A DNA stretch of 64,000 nt, from contig RPFO01000188.1 of assembly GCA_009746045.1 (NCBI GenBank), positions 2,697,483 to 2,761,482 on the forward strand, given 5' to 3'. The translations under genes were made by a program, and so were the position numbers. The notes beneath the pieces were generated by a model. The model was not told the origin of the DNA, did no database searches, and worked only from the letters and a program-made list of their open reading frames with translations. The stretch comes from Mesostigma viride (lineage: Eukaryota; Streptophyta; Mesostigmatophyceae; Mesostigmatales; Mesostigmataceae). Below are positions 12,963 through 24,680 of this stretch, one piece after another; position 1 is the first letter of the stretch, and each line of letters begins with the position of its first letter.

Positions 12963-13470
12963 TTATTCTTGGTCCTAGCTTGCGCATGCTTTAGCCTGCT
13001 TGTCCTGAATGCTGATATTCCTGACTTTGCTCGGTTTCCTACTACGGGCTTTTTCGTTGATATATAGTTGTGGAATGCATGGTAGAATTAGTTTGCATTA
13101 CGCCTTGCATAAATTAAGCGTGCAATTGCCTTTTGCTCTCTGGTTGGTTCGTGTTTGAGGACGGTCTCTTGACAGATTGCCACATTACCAGTTTCTGTTG
13201 CTTAGTAGTCATATGGTCCGGATTCTCCCGATTTCTGGCCTGCGCTAGTTGTCTTCTTGATAGCCCAGGGCTCCATCCAAGCAGTCTTGTGGCATCACAA
13301 GGGAGCTCATGAGTGGTGTTATAATGGGTAATGGTTCTGTAGTAATTCTATTAAGTGAGAGTGTGAGACAACTATGCACTGGTAAGACATTCTGGCCAGT
13401 CCTTAATAGTAGTTGGAATCAATGTACACCTGACTGCATCACGAATCGCTGGCCGGGAATGATTATGAGG
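12963..13470. other. Intergenic, LINE scraps
   Basis: No gene is supported. Bases around 13210-13260 resemble the antisense of the LINE endonuclease region at 25410-25430 and recur at 49168-49225. Confidence 0.4.
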
Positions 13471-13473
13471 CAT

Positions 13474-15815
13474 CATGACAATTTACGGGCTTTGCGGCCC
13501 GTGCCCCGTTGCTGGCGGCCCGGCACCTGCCGGTCATGCCCCGCCGCCGCCCCGGCCCGCTCTACCGCCAGGACCCCAAGGTCTTGGCCGCCCGGCACCG
13601 CCTCAAGCGTAACAGGGACCCGCTGCAGAAACCATTGCTCAAGGCCGCCCTTGTGGAGGCCTACGAGCATGCTCAGGACGCGGAGGCGGCCCAGTGCATC
13701 GCGGATGCCAAGGCCTGCCAGGCTCGCAACCAGGGCAAGGACATGTGGTACCACCTCGACCGGCTCGGCGGCCGGCGGCAGCGCACCCCGGTGGAGCACA
13801 CGGGGGACGGCACGGCGCCGGTAAGCCTTGACCGCTGGTTGGCCCACAATGTTTCCTTGACCGGTGGGGCTCGCGCCCCCCCCCGCCGCTTCACCCCGAG
13901 ACGGCCGCCCGCCTCGGGGTCGCCGGACCCCCGCCGCCGCCAGCGCCCCCCTCCTCGGCCGCGGACTACCAAGTCCCCGCCTTGAAGGAGGGCTGCCTTG
14001 CCACCAACGACGTCGTCCACCCCTTCACTTTGGAGGAATTGGACGGCGCCCTTGCTCGCCTGCGGTACGATGCGGCGGTCGGGGCCGACCACCTTTCTGC
14101 TGAGCTGCTGAAGACCCCTGATCTGGCGGTTAGGGATCTTCTGCTGGCGTTCTGCAACCGTGTCCTGCTCTCTGACGAGCCTCCGCCTGCTGAGTGGCAG
14201 ACGGCCATCCGCGTCATGCTGTACAAGAAGGGCTCTGCTGCTGACCCCGGTAACTACCGGGGTGTCTGCCTCCAGAGCGCCGCGCTGAAGGTCTTCATGC
14301 GCATGATGCTGCACAGGCTCCGCGCCGCGCTGGACCCACACCTGGGTGAGTCTCAGATGGGTTTCCGTAGTGGTCGTAACACTGTCATGGCTGTGTTTGT
14401 CGCGCGCCGGTTGATGGAGGAGGTGCGTCGCCTTCCCCCTGACAGTTTGCCGCTGGTCCTCATTTTTGTTGACTATATCAAGGCCTTTGACACGGTCCTC
14501 TGGGAGGCTCTTTGGGCCATCCTAGCTCTGGACCGCGTGCCACCAGCGTTTATTGCTGCCATTCGCCGACTGTATGAGGGCTCACAGGCAGTAGTGCGGA
14601 CTGCGGAAGGCACCACCCCACCATTCCCCCTTCACCACGGGGTGTGGCAAGGTTGTGTCCTGTCTCCATACCTGTTCATTATTGTCGTGGACCACGTCAT
14701 GCGCCAGGCACGTGCGCGCTTTACTGCTCTTAAGGGGTTCGAGCCAGGCTTGGACATCCTTAACGAGCGTGGGCACGGCGGGGTTAGCACGGGTTACCGC
14801 CTGGCTGACCTGATTTACGCGGACGACACCACCCTCATCGCGCGCCCCGAGCACATTCAGACCTGGCTGGACTGTCTGGGCCTGGAGGCGAGGGCGGTGG
14901 GGTTGGAGATTAGTGTCAAAACTGAGGCGATGGTGATTGGGGCCTCCAGTCGCCCACCGCTGCCGCGCCTGCTAGACGGGACGGAGGTCCCACTCCGCGA
15001 CCGCTTCAAGCTGTTGGGGAGTTGGCTTCCGGACACTGCCGACGATGTGGACACCCGCATCGGCCTTTCCTGGGCCAAGCTCCGTTCGCTCAACACCTAC
15101 TGGCGCTCCAAGGGCCTGGACGAGCACCGCAAGCGCATGCTCTTCAAGGTCCTCGTCCTCACGGTGCTCACGTATGGCGCCGAGGCATGGACACTCACGG
15201 CAACACTGGCAGCCAAGCTAGACGGCACGGTAACCCGGATGCTCCGACAGGTCCTGAATGTCGGGTTTTCTCAGCGTAGGTCCTTAGAGTCTTTGTATCA
15301 CGGTATGCCGCGTATTTCGGACGAGATTAGACAGCGTAGGATAGCATTTGTAGGACATCTTGCTCGCACCAGCCAGGTCGACACCGCCCTTGGTCTGGCC
15401 GGTCCCCAGCGGCTCGGCCAACCGGGGCGGCACATTTTGACCTGGCCTGGCCCCAAGAACATTCCTAAAAAGGTAGGGAAACATGCCATGACCTATACCC
15501 AGATGTTGCTGGACGACCTAGTGGTCCCAGCCCAGTTTGAGTACCGCATCCACTCTCTCTCCCGTCTTTGGACTGCCATGCAGGACAAGGAGCGGTGGAA
15601 GAAGATTGTCAAGGCACACACGCCCGACCCTGTGGGCAAGCCACCTCCCCCCAAGCGGAGGAGGCGTTTTGATGAGTAGTGTAGTTAGGCTTTTCTAGAT
15701 AGAGTTAGGATAGTTCGATCACGCGGCTTCCTCCACCCCATCCATCATGAAATATGTGCTACATGACCTCCCCACGGAGGCATGTTATAATTTAATTTAA
15801 TTTAATTTTTTAATG
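13474..15815 (+). mobile_element. 5'-truncated LINE with reverse transcriptase and 3' stem-loop
   Basis: The element contains the linker before the reverse transcriptase (13509-13985 in another frame), the reverse transcriptase ORF (13982-15679), a short 3' UTR, a stem-loop at 15767-15780 (CCTCC, loop CCAC, GGAGG) and a TTTAA-rich tail to about 15812. No apurinic-type endonuclease domain is left upstream, so it is 5'-truncated. Confidence 0.8.
13982..15679 (+). CDS. Non-LTR retrotransposon reverse transcriptase (ORF2 C-terminal part)
   Basis: This 565-residue open frame is the polymerase of a LINE and would copy element RNA at a nicked target. Reverse-transcriptase blocks are in order: DPGNYRGVCLQSA (finger), GESQMGFRSGRNT, IFVDYIKAFDTV with its aspartate, HGVWQGCVLSPYLF and the catalytic LIYADDTTLIA. 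A C-terminal region with RQRRIAFVGHLAR follows, as in L1/Tad-like ORF2 proteins. The conserved linker lies upstream in frame 3 (13509-13985) and the polymerase is in frame 2. They are separated by a run of C residues near 13876, so a one-base indel probably split the original ORF2. The first ATG used here is therefore unlikely to be the ancestral start. The domain itself looks intact. Confidence 0.88.
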   Translation: MKEGCLATNDVVHPFTLEELDGALARLRYDAAVGADHLSAELLKTPDLAVRDLLLAFCNRVLLSDEPPPAEWQTAIRVMLYKKGSAADPGNYRGVCLQSAALKVFMRMMLHRLRAALDPHLGESQMGFRSGRNTVMAVFVARRLMEEVRRLPPDSLPLVLIFVDYIKAFDTVLWEALWAILALDRVPPAFIAAIRRLYEGSQAVVRTAEGTTPPFPLHHGVWQGCVLSPYLFIIVVDHVMRQARARFTALKGFEPGLDILNERGHGGVSTGYRLADLIYADDTTLIARPEHIQTWLDCLGLEARAVGLEISVKTEAMVIGASSRPPLPRLLDGTEVPLRDRFKLLGSWLPDTADDVDTRIGLSWAKLRSLNTYWRSKGLDEHRKRMLFKVLVLTVLTYGAEAWTLTATLAAKLDGTVTRMLRQVLNVGFSQRRSLESLYHGMPRISDEIRQRRIAFVGHLARTSQVDTALGLAGPQRLGQPGRHILTWPGPKNIPKKVGKHAMTYTQMLLDDLVVPAQFEYRIHSLSRLWTAMQDKERWKKIVKAHTPDPVGKPPPPKRRRRFDE

Positions 15816-16204
15816 ACAATTTACATGAGTATCTCTTGAGTATACATGGTTGCCCAATGGCATACGCCCCATGAACCACCTAACTCGTCGTCATTAATTA
15901 TACTGGTTCTCAGACGATGGAGGACGCATGTTTTGGAATAAAACACGCAACCGTACTGGTCCAACGAGAGAGCTACCGTCTCTACCCAAATAATCTACAA
16001 CTGAGTCCGTGTCGCCCAATTAATGTGTGCGAGGTGACATCATATCATGGTGACATGGTCTTAATTCTAAGCCACGAGCCACGAGGTAGCCATGGCTGAC
16101 GGCGGAGCTCATAACTTTCACGTTTGAGCCCCAAATTCCGCTGTGAATATCACTATCGCTTCGTCTTTCTAAGACGCACATGCTGATATAATTTTCCGAA
16201 TCTA

Positions 16205-18278
16205 AAACGCAATATATGACGAGCAAACGTCCTTTGACGCAACGCAGTTTGGCGGATGCGCTCGCCCATGAAAATGCGGCAGCTGAGGCTGCAGCTTCGC
16301 CATCAGGTCCGGCAGGCAGCGGTGACACTAGTCGTGCACTGGTGGTCACCCAGCAACCTCCCGGGCTTAATGCCTCGCCATCGGCATCGCCTGACCCGAA
16401 ACGCACCCGCCCAGCCGACAAAACAGGATGGTCCCGCCCCTCGGAACCGCGCTTTCGGCCCCACCCTTTCAAGGTCGATGATCACGACTGGACCAACATG
16501 TCTCCGGACGATGCTATGGACTGCATCTTCTACGGGGACTACGCCTCGCTTTACGACCTGTGCATCCATCTCTACGACCAAGGTCGCCTCCTCTGCAGCA
16601 ACGGCAGCCGCTGGCAAGCCCACGGTGCCATGCTTGGCTGCCCCCGCCCCCAGCTCCAGCACGCCATCCTCAACTCCCTTCACCAGCGCTCTGACGGCGA
16701 GATCTGGGCTCCATCCATCTCCGCCTCCACCCTCCGTTCCATCCTCACGGAAGCCTTTCAGCAGCACGTGACCCCCCTTGCTGCTGACGTCGCAGCAATG
16801 GGTGGCACGCTGGCTGCTGAACTTCCTCACATTTCCACCGCCGCCGCCTCCACCTCCACTGCCATTTCCGCCTCCACTGCCGACATCAAAGCCCAGCTCC
16901 TCGACCTCGACCAACGCCTTCAAGCCACCGCCAACGCCCTTGAGAGCTTGCATGACACCGCCGGCCTCACCGCCCAGGCGGTGAAGGACATCGCCGCCCA
17001 GCCGGCTCCTGCTGGCCCGGCCGGCGATGCTCCCTCCACCTGGGCGGACTTGCTTAAGCAACACACCACCTCCACCACCTCCACCATCTCGGCACAACTC
17101 AAGCAACAAGCCCTCGACCTTCGCGAGGAAGCCGACATCGCCCGGCGCAGCCACAATGTCATCGTCAAGCACTTCGACCAGCAGGCAGGTGAGACCTCCA
17201 CGAGCCTTCTTGAGGCATTTAAGCGCGCCATTCTTGCCCCCATGTTACTCACTGGTGAGCTGGACATGTCGGCTGTCCGCCTCCCCCGCGCGCGGGGGAA
17301 GGCTGGCCCGGCACCCGTGCTCCTCACCTTTAAGTACATGGCGGACAAGCTGGCGTTCCTTAAATGCCGCAAGAAGCTCTCGGAGACTCGCTTCACGCTG
17401 GACGACGACTTGACCCTGGCCCAGCAACAGCGGCGACGCGAGCTATGGCCGACCTACCTTCAGCTCCGGCAGAGCGCAAGGGGGAAGCCGGTATACTGTC
17501 CAGAGGGGGGCGGTCATCCACGTTGACCACAAGCCCTGGCAGCCCCCTCCTGCCACCTCAGACTAGGAATATACATACCAGTAGTGTAGATTAGTAAGGC
17601 TTAGCCTAGCATGTGGCCCACGCGCATGTGCGCCCACAATGGCCCCCATGGATGTTGCCTTTAGAATTTAGCCAAGCCATGCCTATAATGGGACCCCCAT
17701 GGATGTTGCATTAAGAATTTAGCCATGCTATGCCATGCGGTGTACTGGAAGGGGGCGGCCATCTACGTCGGCCACAAGCCCTGGCACGCGACCCCCTCGA
17801 CCACCGCGGCCCCAGCGACTCCGGCAGCCCCAGCCTAGGGGAATATAGCAGCAGTAGTGTAGAATAGATAGACAGTGGCCTTGTACATGCCCGCCTACTA
17901 CAGGCACTATACCAGCTGAGCCTAGCCTTTTCTAGTCATGTACATGTGTGCCTATGATGAGCCACCCTCCAGATGATACCTAGCTTTATTTAATTATGCA
18001 GTGCCCATGCAGGGGGTCACTCCCTGCTGAGAAGCCATGCCCTAGCTTTTGTATAGCTGTGCTGATCTTCCCCACCTATGACAGGCTCCCCTTAGCTGGG
18101 TGCTGCCTGAAACTCTGGGTGGTGCAGGTGCCCTAGTGCACCTAGAGCAAGTGTTGTTTACATTCCCACCCTTGCAGGAAGTAGCTTAGAATGTATGATA
18201 GGCCATATGCCCCTTCTCTGGGCTATGTGCTACATATACTCCCAACGGAGTTATGTTACAATTCAATTCAATTCAATG
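16205..18278 (+). mobile_element. ORF1-only (HAL1-like) LINE derivative
   Basis: ORF1 (16216-17526) is followed directly by a 3' UTR that repeats the ORF1 C-terminus (17742-17870 echoes 17497-17600). It ends with the family stem-loop at 18238-18251 (ACTCC, CAAC, GGAGT) and an AATTC-type tail. No reverse transcriptase lies between ORF1 and the 3' end, so this copy would depend on another element. Confidence 0.6.
16216..17526 (+). CDS. LINE ORF1-like RNA-binding protein
   Basis: This 436-residue protein starts at the ATG after AATAT. It has a low-complexity Ser/Pro N-terminus with a basic stretch, a central Ala/Thr/Ser/Leu-rich region likely to form a coiled coil (about 180-290), and a C-terminal part resembling the L1 ORF1 RRM/C-terminal domain. 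Signature stretches there are RRSHNVIVKHF, PVLLTFKYMADKLAFLKCRK and LTLAQQQRRRELWPTYLQLR. L1 ORF1 proteins form trimers that coat element RNA. At the 3' end a run of Gs shifts the frame; one base fewer would restore a VIHVDHKPW-type ending like that seen again near 17770. The family is inferred from motif layout. Confidence 0.65.
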   Translation: MTSKRPLTQRSLADALAHENAAAEAAASPSGPAGSGDTSRALVVTQQPPGLNASPSASPDPKRTRPADKTGWSRPSEPRFRPHPFKVDDHDWTNMSPDDAMDCIFYGDYASLYDLCIHLYDQGRLLCSNGSRWQAHGAMLGCPRPQLQHAILNSLHQRSDGEIWAPSISASTLRSILTEAFQQHVTPLAADVAAMGGTLAAELPHISTAAASTSTAISASTADIKAQLLDLDQRLQATANALESLHDTAGLTAQAVKDIAAQPAPAGPAGDAPSTWADLLKQHTTSTTSTISAQLKQQALDLREEADIARRSHNVIVKHFDQQAGETSTSLLEAFKRAILAPMLLTGELDMSAVRLPRARGKAGPAPVLLTFKYMADKLAFLKCRKKLSETRFTLDDDLTLAQQQRRRELWPTYLQLRQSARGKPVYCPEGGGHPR

Positions 18279-18846
18279 CCATGCCATGCAGAGAGATGCT
18301 CTCTGTCGAGAAGCCATGCCCTAGCCCTTGTATAGCCATGATGATCTTCCTCCCCCGTGCCAGGATCCCCTTCGCTGGGTTGAACCTGAGACAGCATGGC
18401 GGTGCAGGTGCCCTTGCGGCACCTAGAGCAAGTGTTGCTTACATTCCCACCCTTGCATGAAGTAGCCTAGGATGTATTGAAAGCCATATGCCCCTTCTCA
18501 GGGATATGTGCTACATTGACTCCCAACGGAGTGATGTTGATAATTAATTAATTAATGCCATGCAGAGAGATGCTCTCTGTCGAGAAGCCATGCCCTAGCC
18601 CTTGTATTCTGATCCCCCTTGTATAGCCATGATGATCTTCCTCCCCCGTGCCAGGATCCCCTTCGCTGGGTTGAACCTGAGACAGCATGGTGGTGCAGGT
18701 GCCCTTGCGGCACCTAGAGCAAGTGTTGCTTACATTCCCACCCTTGCATGAAGTAGCCTAGGATGTATTAAAAGCCATATGCCCCTTCTCAGGGATATGT
18801 GCTACATTGACTCCCAACGGAGTGATGTTGATAATTAATTAATTAA
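18279..18846 (+). repeat. Two extra tandem copies of the LINE 3' unit
   Basis: Units of about 278 and 290 bp (18279-18556, 18557-18846) repeat the end of the preceding element. Each ends in ACTCC-CAAC-GGAGT (18519-18532, 18810-18823) and an AATTAATT tail. Reverse-oriented copies lie at 25857-26060 and 37630-37870, so the unit also behaves as a dispersed SINE-like or truncated LINE repeat. Confidence 0.75.
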
Positions 18847-21712
18847 TGGCCTTAATTCGAGCATCTTGCATGTGCATATGCTTTTGTGGCCAGTGCGGCT
18901 TTTGTATCCATGTCCATGCTCGACAATAGTGAATGAATTAGGAATCTATGTAGCTAGTGAATTCGAAGTTAGGAATTGAGGTGCCCTGGGGGAGCAGGCC
19001 ATCCAGCCCTGAATTCTCAGATGCACCGGCTGGAGAAAGCCTATCTGAACTCACATGTGCAAATGTATGCACCACTATTCAATGTTAGCTCCCATCCAAT
19101 GAAGTTGACACGTGTAGTAAATTAATTATTAATTAATTAAGCTGTGTCCACTGAGTCCTAAAAAATGGACTGAGTGACACATCTTTGCACACATTAAGTG
19201 AGACAACTATTCCTGAACGCATGGCGTAATCCAACGTCCTATGTTTGTTTACGGCATAAAAACAATTTCTGCATGGCTACGCCTTGGGACCAAGGATGCA
19301 TTTATGTTATATATGCAGTGGTTGTCTCTTTGATATTTATTTGGGGGCATGCCATCGGTCCCATATCAATGACTTTTGGGTGCTATAAATAGCGCCAACC
19401 CCAAGGGGGTACGGAAAAATTGAGGATTTGAGACATACATCATGCAATATGGACAACTTATACAAATCAGTATGCCCTGGAATTTCAAAGGCAGTTAGTT
19501 TATATCACAGGCATGCCATCAGTACTTCACAAAATGACATGCCACAGAACTGCACAAGCTAGCTAGCAAAAAGCCCAAGATAGCTCAGTCCTAAAAATAG
19601 GACCAAGGTTTTTGGGCGTGGTTGGCTAGCACCATGCCGTTTTGGTTTCCTATCCCAATGTGGCACAAAACATCATAGCTGGCCACACATGCATCCTCCA
19701 ACACATTTCCAGCATATATAACAGCGGCTCATGCTATATAATGTTGGAAATATAGTGCCGTTGGGCATAAAGCACGTGTAGAAGGCACATGCAAGGAGCT
19801 GATTACCAATTACGCATCATATACGCTACAAACAACTTCAAAATACAAGAAAAAAGGAAAGAAACAAAAGAAGAGACTTGCTGATGCTTCAATGCAAGCA
19901 GATCCCAGGCATCTCCATCAACAATTATTGTCTCTAACACACAACAAACAGACAAAAAGAAGGCGGACTTGGCCAGCTTGCATGCCTACAACTGGGCAGA
20001 AAAGCACTCTCCCCGAATTGTTTAAGCAACTGAGAGCATCGTATCATCACAATATCTGTCGTTACCAACATTGATGTTCTACGCTAAAAGCAGTTAAATC
20101 TCGTCCAAAATCTGGCCGAGGTAGCATTACTACCCAACCACCACAAGCCTATGCACAGAAGCAATAAATCAACAACAAGACAGTCATGAAGCATCGATTA
20201 CAGCCCCAAGACTGATATCGAAACAATATATAACACATGCGCGGTCACTGAGAGATGTTAAAAGGCTAAAGCGTACCTGGTCGAAACCGCAGATTACCTT
20301 GTTTGCGGGAGCTAGCACGCCCACCCCACGAACGTAACCTCAAGCAAGTCCTGGCCGCCATGGATGATCAACTGTGCTAGGAATGACATACCGAACTCAT
20401 CCATGCGCAAAAATCCCAAATTTTTCTGCCGGGCAACAAGTAGAGGTCGCACTGTCATCGCCTGGCCGGCCACACGATCTAGCCCGGGGAGGGCTCGCTA
20501 TCGCGAAGCCTAGATTTGCTGCACTGCGACATCACCTCGAGACATATCTACGCATTTTCAAATGCTTCACGGCTAAGGATATAGCGTTTATAAGACCTAT
20601 GGATGATGCCTACAAATTGTCATTCCAATACGTCAAGCCACGCCCTCGCCCCAGTCAGGTGTTTGCGCCACCATAGCCGCGGACGTGAATTTTGTAGTCG
20701 CGTCGTCCCGCCCTGCCCGCCTGCCACTGGTTCTGTTTTCTTGCGTCTGCCCCGAATGTTGGACATTGGACTGCGGGCCCGACCGGTGAGGAACCGGTCG
20801 AGAACCGGCCGACAACCTTCCAGTCCAACACATTGTCCAATTTTTGGGCACATGGGACCAGGACAGGACTGACGACAGAAAATGATCCTACTGTACTGTT
20901 GTTGTTGTTGTTGTTGTTGTGTGACTTGTGTCCCAAGCCGCAACTCCTACTGTCGACCTGGTATAGTGGCTACCATGCCCTGCTCCCGAGCCATGCCAAG
21001 TTGCCAACTGTCCTCGATCTGGCCGGAATAGGCCGGAGAGGTGCTGGGTCCGGTCGCGCATTGGGCAGAGGGCACAGTCCGCACAGACGTACCGGAGGCA
21101 GAGGCCTGAGAAGACATCTCTTGTTTGTGGCCTTGATGAGGCCTTCTGTTCCATATGAAACAGGCTGGCTTCGCTGGACTTCTAGGCATGGGCGTTTTTC
21201 TCGTTGAGGCTCATCGTAGGCCAAGGCGCCATCGAGATCGAAAGAACGTCGCCATGCATGTGATTTTGCATCTCCCATAGCGAGATCGAGCTTTGATGCT
21301 TAGTATTTGAGGCCTCGCCACGCGCGCGGTCGGGTAGTCTTGCGGAGATGCGGTGACCCGGAATACGGAAGCGATGGGCTGAATGAGCTAGCCAAAACAT
21401 GTACCTGGTTATTTCCGCGCTGATCGGGCTGAGCTCGCCCTGAAGGCAAAACTAGCCTTTCGCTTGCTGGTAGACGCGGCTTGGCCCTAGGCACAATGGT
21501 TACTTACCTGTGGTTACCGCTTGATCCGAAGTGGAGCTGGCAGCGCCATGACATTGTGTACGTGTCCTGTGTAGCCTCATGTGGCTGTTGTTCTTGACGG
21601 ATTGCAGGCATTATGCCACGTTACGTCGGGGTTATTTGTCAGTTGTTTGCGCCGTTGTCCATTATATTTAACATGTTACCGCTGCCAACCGTTTGTTTCG
21701 TCATCCATGCAG
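18847..21712. other. Long stretch without a recognised gene
   Basis: It contains AATTA-rich patches (about 19122-19140), a GTT microsatellite (about 20897-20922) and GGTCGAGAACCGG-type short repeats near 20790. The 5' exon or exons and promoter of the membrane protein starting at 21713 should lie here, but I could not place them. Confidence 0.4.
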
Positions 21713-24680
21713 GTTGGCGTACTTCGCCAATATACTTTTCCTGCTGGGGTCGATATTCTATGTCATCTCTCCCATTTTATGTCTACTACATAAAGAACAA
21801 GGATGTGCCGAGTTTGGGCTTGCTGCCGCGCTCGTTTACGTCATATACGGAGCGTGTTGCGTGCTGGACTGGAAATGTACGCGAATGGAAGGCGGCCTGG
21901 AACATTACGGCGGGGGAATCAAGAAAGGTGCGCCGAAGTTTGGTTCGTAGTGGAGATTCTTCGCTAACCGTTGCATGGGGAAGGGTAGTTCACCTCGTTA
22001 CTGTAGCTCACCTTGTGTGCCGCTCACCTTGTTGCTGTACTTCAAAAAGTATTTTGTTTTGTTTGTTGAAGCATTCACTTGTTGTGACGGTGGTAGTTTT
22101 CGATCCTGTTGATATTTCACTTTTTGTTTTGTCTGTCAGATTAGCTTAGGTCTCCGGCGTGCTATTAAATAGCATTGTTTGAAATAGGAATAACCATTTG
22201 TGAGTGTGGGAAATGGTGTCTGTTGTGCCTCCTGCTGCCACGTACCAGCCTGTATAACTACATCAGGATCGTAAGTTGTGCACTACATAGCGTAGCACTC
22301 TGCTGGCCGTATCCGTGCCCTGGTAGCTCCATGCATTGCCATAGCAGTGCACTCTCAGTGCACTCTCATGGATAGTAGCACACTTTGAAGTGCCACATCG
22401 CATGTGCAAGCCATCCTCCTTTTATGTACCCGAGCATTCCTGTAGGCACTTTTTCTGCCAACACCGTTGGCCTGGATTGTTTTTTCTCAGCTGAGTGGCC
22501 AGGGCATACGTGGCCAGAACACTGGTTGTTACTGCCCTGCAGCACCCCTGCCCACGTCTCGTGCATTGTGGGCCAGGGCCATGAGCAACATCTGGCATCC
22601 TGGGTGTTCAAGCGCTCAAATAACGTTCGTTCTATGTTCTATGTATCTGGCATGGTATGCTGCTAACACGAAAATAATAATGCATTTCGCTATGCCTATC
22701 ACGATAGATTTTCTGTGGTGTGTGTGCCACTTGGCAAGCCTACCGTTGGTATGCTCCCTCATTACTGCTAGCGATGCCCTCGTCGCTCGCCTACCGTGCC
22801 TATCGGAGTAGTTGCAACAACCCCAGAGCAGGTGTGCCTAGTGGGGAGGGGGTCGAGGTTCCCGAAATGGCTCTCCCACTACAGGGACGAACTTGACAAG
22901 GGGTGGGGTGGGGTACTGGCATCCCCTTCACAGACTCCCCTTTTTGCGTGTGTGGGGTGAGTGTCGTTGTCGAAAGCGAGATTTCGTATGTCTCTGTAAT
23001 GTTTCTCTGTAAGCCCCTTCCCTCAATCCTCACCCCCGCAAAAAAAATATTCCTGCCTCTTCTCCCTCCCCCCTCTCCCCCAACATGTATCTTTGTTGTC
23101 TCTCATGGATACATCATTCTCCCCTTCCTCCGCCCCTCACTTCTCCCCCCCCCCGCATCCCTCCCCTTCCCCCCTGCCCCTGCCCCCTACCAGAGGCGTG
23201 CAGCGAGTGGTACTTCAATTTCCAGACGGTCGACTGGTGGATGCACTCAAACATCTTCTTCTTCTTCGGGACGTCGTTTGACATCTCGATGGGCGCGATC
23301 GACACGTTTTCAGGCGACGCCGATGTGGACGTGATTGAGGCCTTCCTGGACGGCATGTCCGGCATGTCCTGGTTCCTCTCCTCCCTCTTTGCCCTCTTCC
23401 AGTGGGCGATCGACCGCCGGGCGCGCGCGTTTTACGGCGCCAAGTACCAGTTTGCGCTCTTCCGGCCGGGCGAGCGCGACGGTATCACCTACCTGTTCCA
23501 CTGGTCGGGCTGGGGCGACTGGCTCTTCTTGCCCGGGACCATGCTGTACGCGGTCGGCACGTATGCGTGCCTCTACTGGAACCAGGTCGGGTGCGACACG
23601 ATCGAGCTGTCTGCGGGGCTGTGCTTCCTCGTCGACTCGTGGCTCTACTTCCCAGAGATCGCGCGCGCGTGCCGGTTCCCCGACATTTACGACGACGAGG
23701 CGCCCGCGGGCGGGTCTGTCGCCGCCCCGGCCGCCGCGGGCGCACACACGCACGAGAACCCCGTGTACGAGCCAGGTGGTCCCACCCACAAGGGTGACAT
23801 GGAGCGGGTGGCCGGCGTGGATGACGATGGCGGCGACGGCGACGACGACAGCATGAGCGAGTACGGTGGCGGCGGCAAGGGCAAGGGGGCGGAAGGGGGT
23901 CAGATGCTCGCGGGGCACGGCCCCAAGTCGGACGCGGCCGAGTGGGTGGCGGCGGAGGAGTTCAAGCTGGAGCGCAAGGGTATGCTGGTGGGTGGCGGCG
24001 GGGATGAGGGCGAGAGCGGCGAGGGTGGTGGCGGTGTGGGGGGGTACGGGGGCCAGGGCGAGATCATGGAAGCGTTGCCGCGAGGTGACATGGAGCTGGT
24101 GCCCGTGGTCTCGTACAACCACCTCATGCACATCAAGGGTGGGGAGGCCCCGCTGGTGGCGGCAGCGATGGACGCGACGTCGCCGCCACCGTACGCGCTC
24201 AGGGAGGGCGGCGCGGGCACGCATGGGCACCATGGGCACGGCCACACGGGCTCATCGGCGCAGCATCACGTGGGGGGAGGGCATGATGCGGGTGGGGTGG
24301 CCCAGCCGCATCATCACCACCAGGCATCCGCGCCGCACCACCCTCCGGTCGTGGTGAATGGGATCGCGATCGCCTCACACGCGCGCGGGCAGGGCCACAT
24401 GCACGGGCACGCGGTGGACCATGACAACGGGCACGCGGTGGCGCAGGGTCATGGGCACGCGGTGGCGCAGGGTCATGGGCACGCGGTGGCGCAGCAGGGG
24501 CATGGGCACGCTCCGGCGCAGGCCCACGGGGGTGGCCATGGGCAAGCGCAGCCTCATGCAGTGGTGGTGGCGGTGGAGCATGTCGCGTCCGAGGCGGGGG
24601 CTCGTAGCCACGGCCCCCCCGGCACTGGGGACGCGGCCTCTCCCGCGGTGGCGGGGGAGCGGGATGACCACGCAGTATAG
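21713..24680 (+). CDS. Multi-pass membrane protein with His/Gly-rich tail, 5' end not found
   Basis: Two exons join in phase. 21713-21927 runs from acceptor CATGCAG to donor AAG|GTGCGC, and 23194-24680 follows acceptor CTACCAG and ends in TAG. The first exon begins in mid-codon, so at least one upstream exon is missing. The membrane part shows three related hydrophobic pairs: LAYFANILFLLGSIFYVIS..., SNIFFFFGTSFDISMGAID... and DWLFLPGTMLYAVGTYACLYW.... Each is followed by a second hydrophobic stretch ending in an aromatic/Asp-Trp motif. This resembles tandem two-helix modules of the YrhK type, a tentative comparison. The C-terminal 270 residues are disordered, rich in Gly, Ala and His, with HGHAVAQG repeats that could bind metal. 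Substrate and location are unknown. Confidence 0.6.

Noticed and set aside
16303-17172. Antisense Gly-rich frame over LINE ORF1
   Set aside because: Mirror of the Pro/Ser/Ala-rich sense protein, which has an L1 ORF1-like C-terminus.
23310-24245. Antisense 311-codon frame opposite the membrane protein
   Set aside because: Shadow frame in GC-rich DNA. The plus strand has splice sites in phase and membrane segments.
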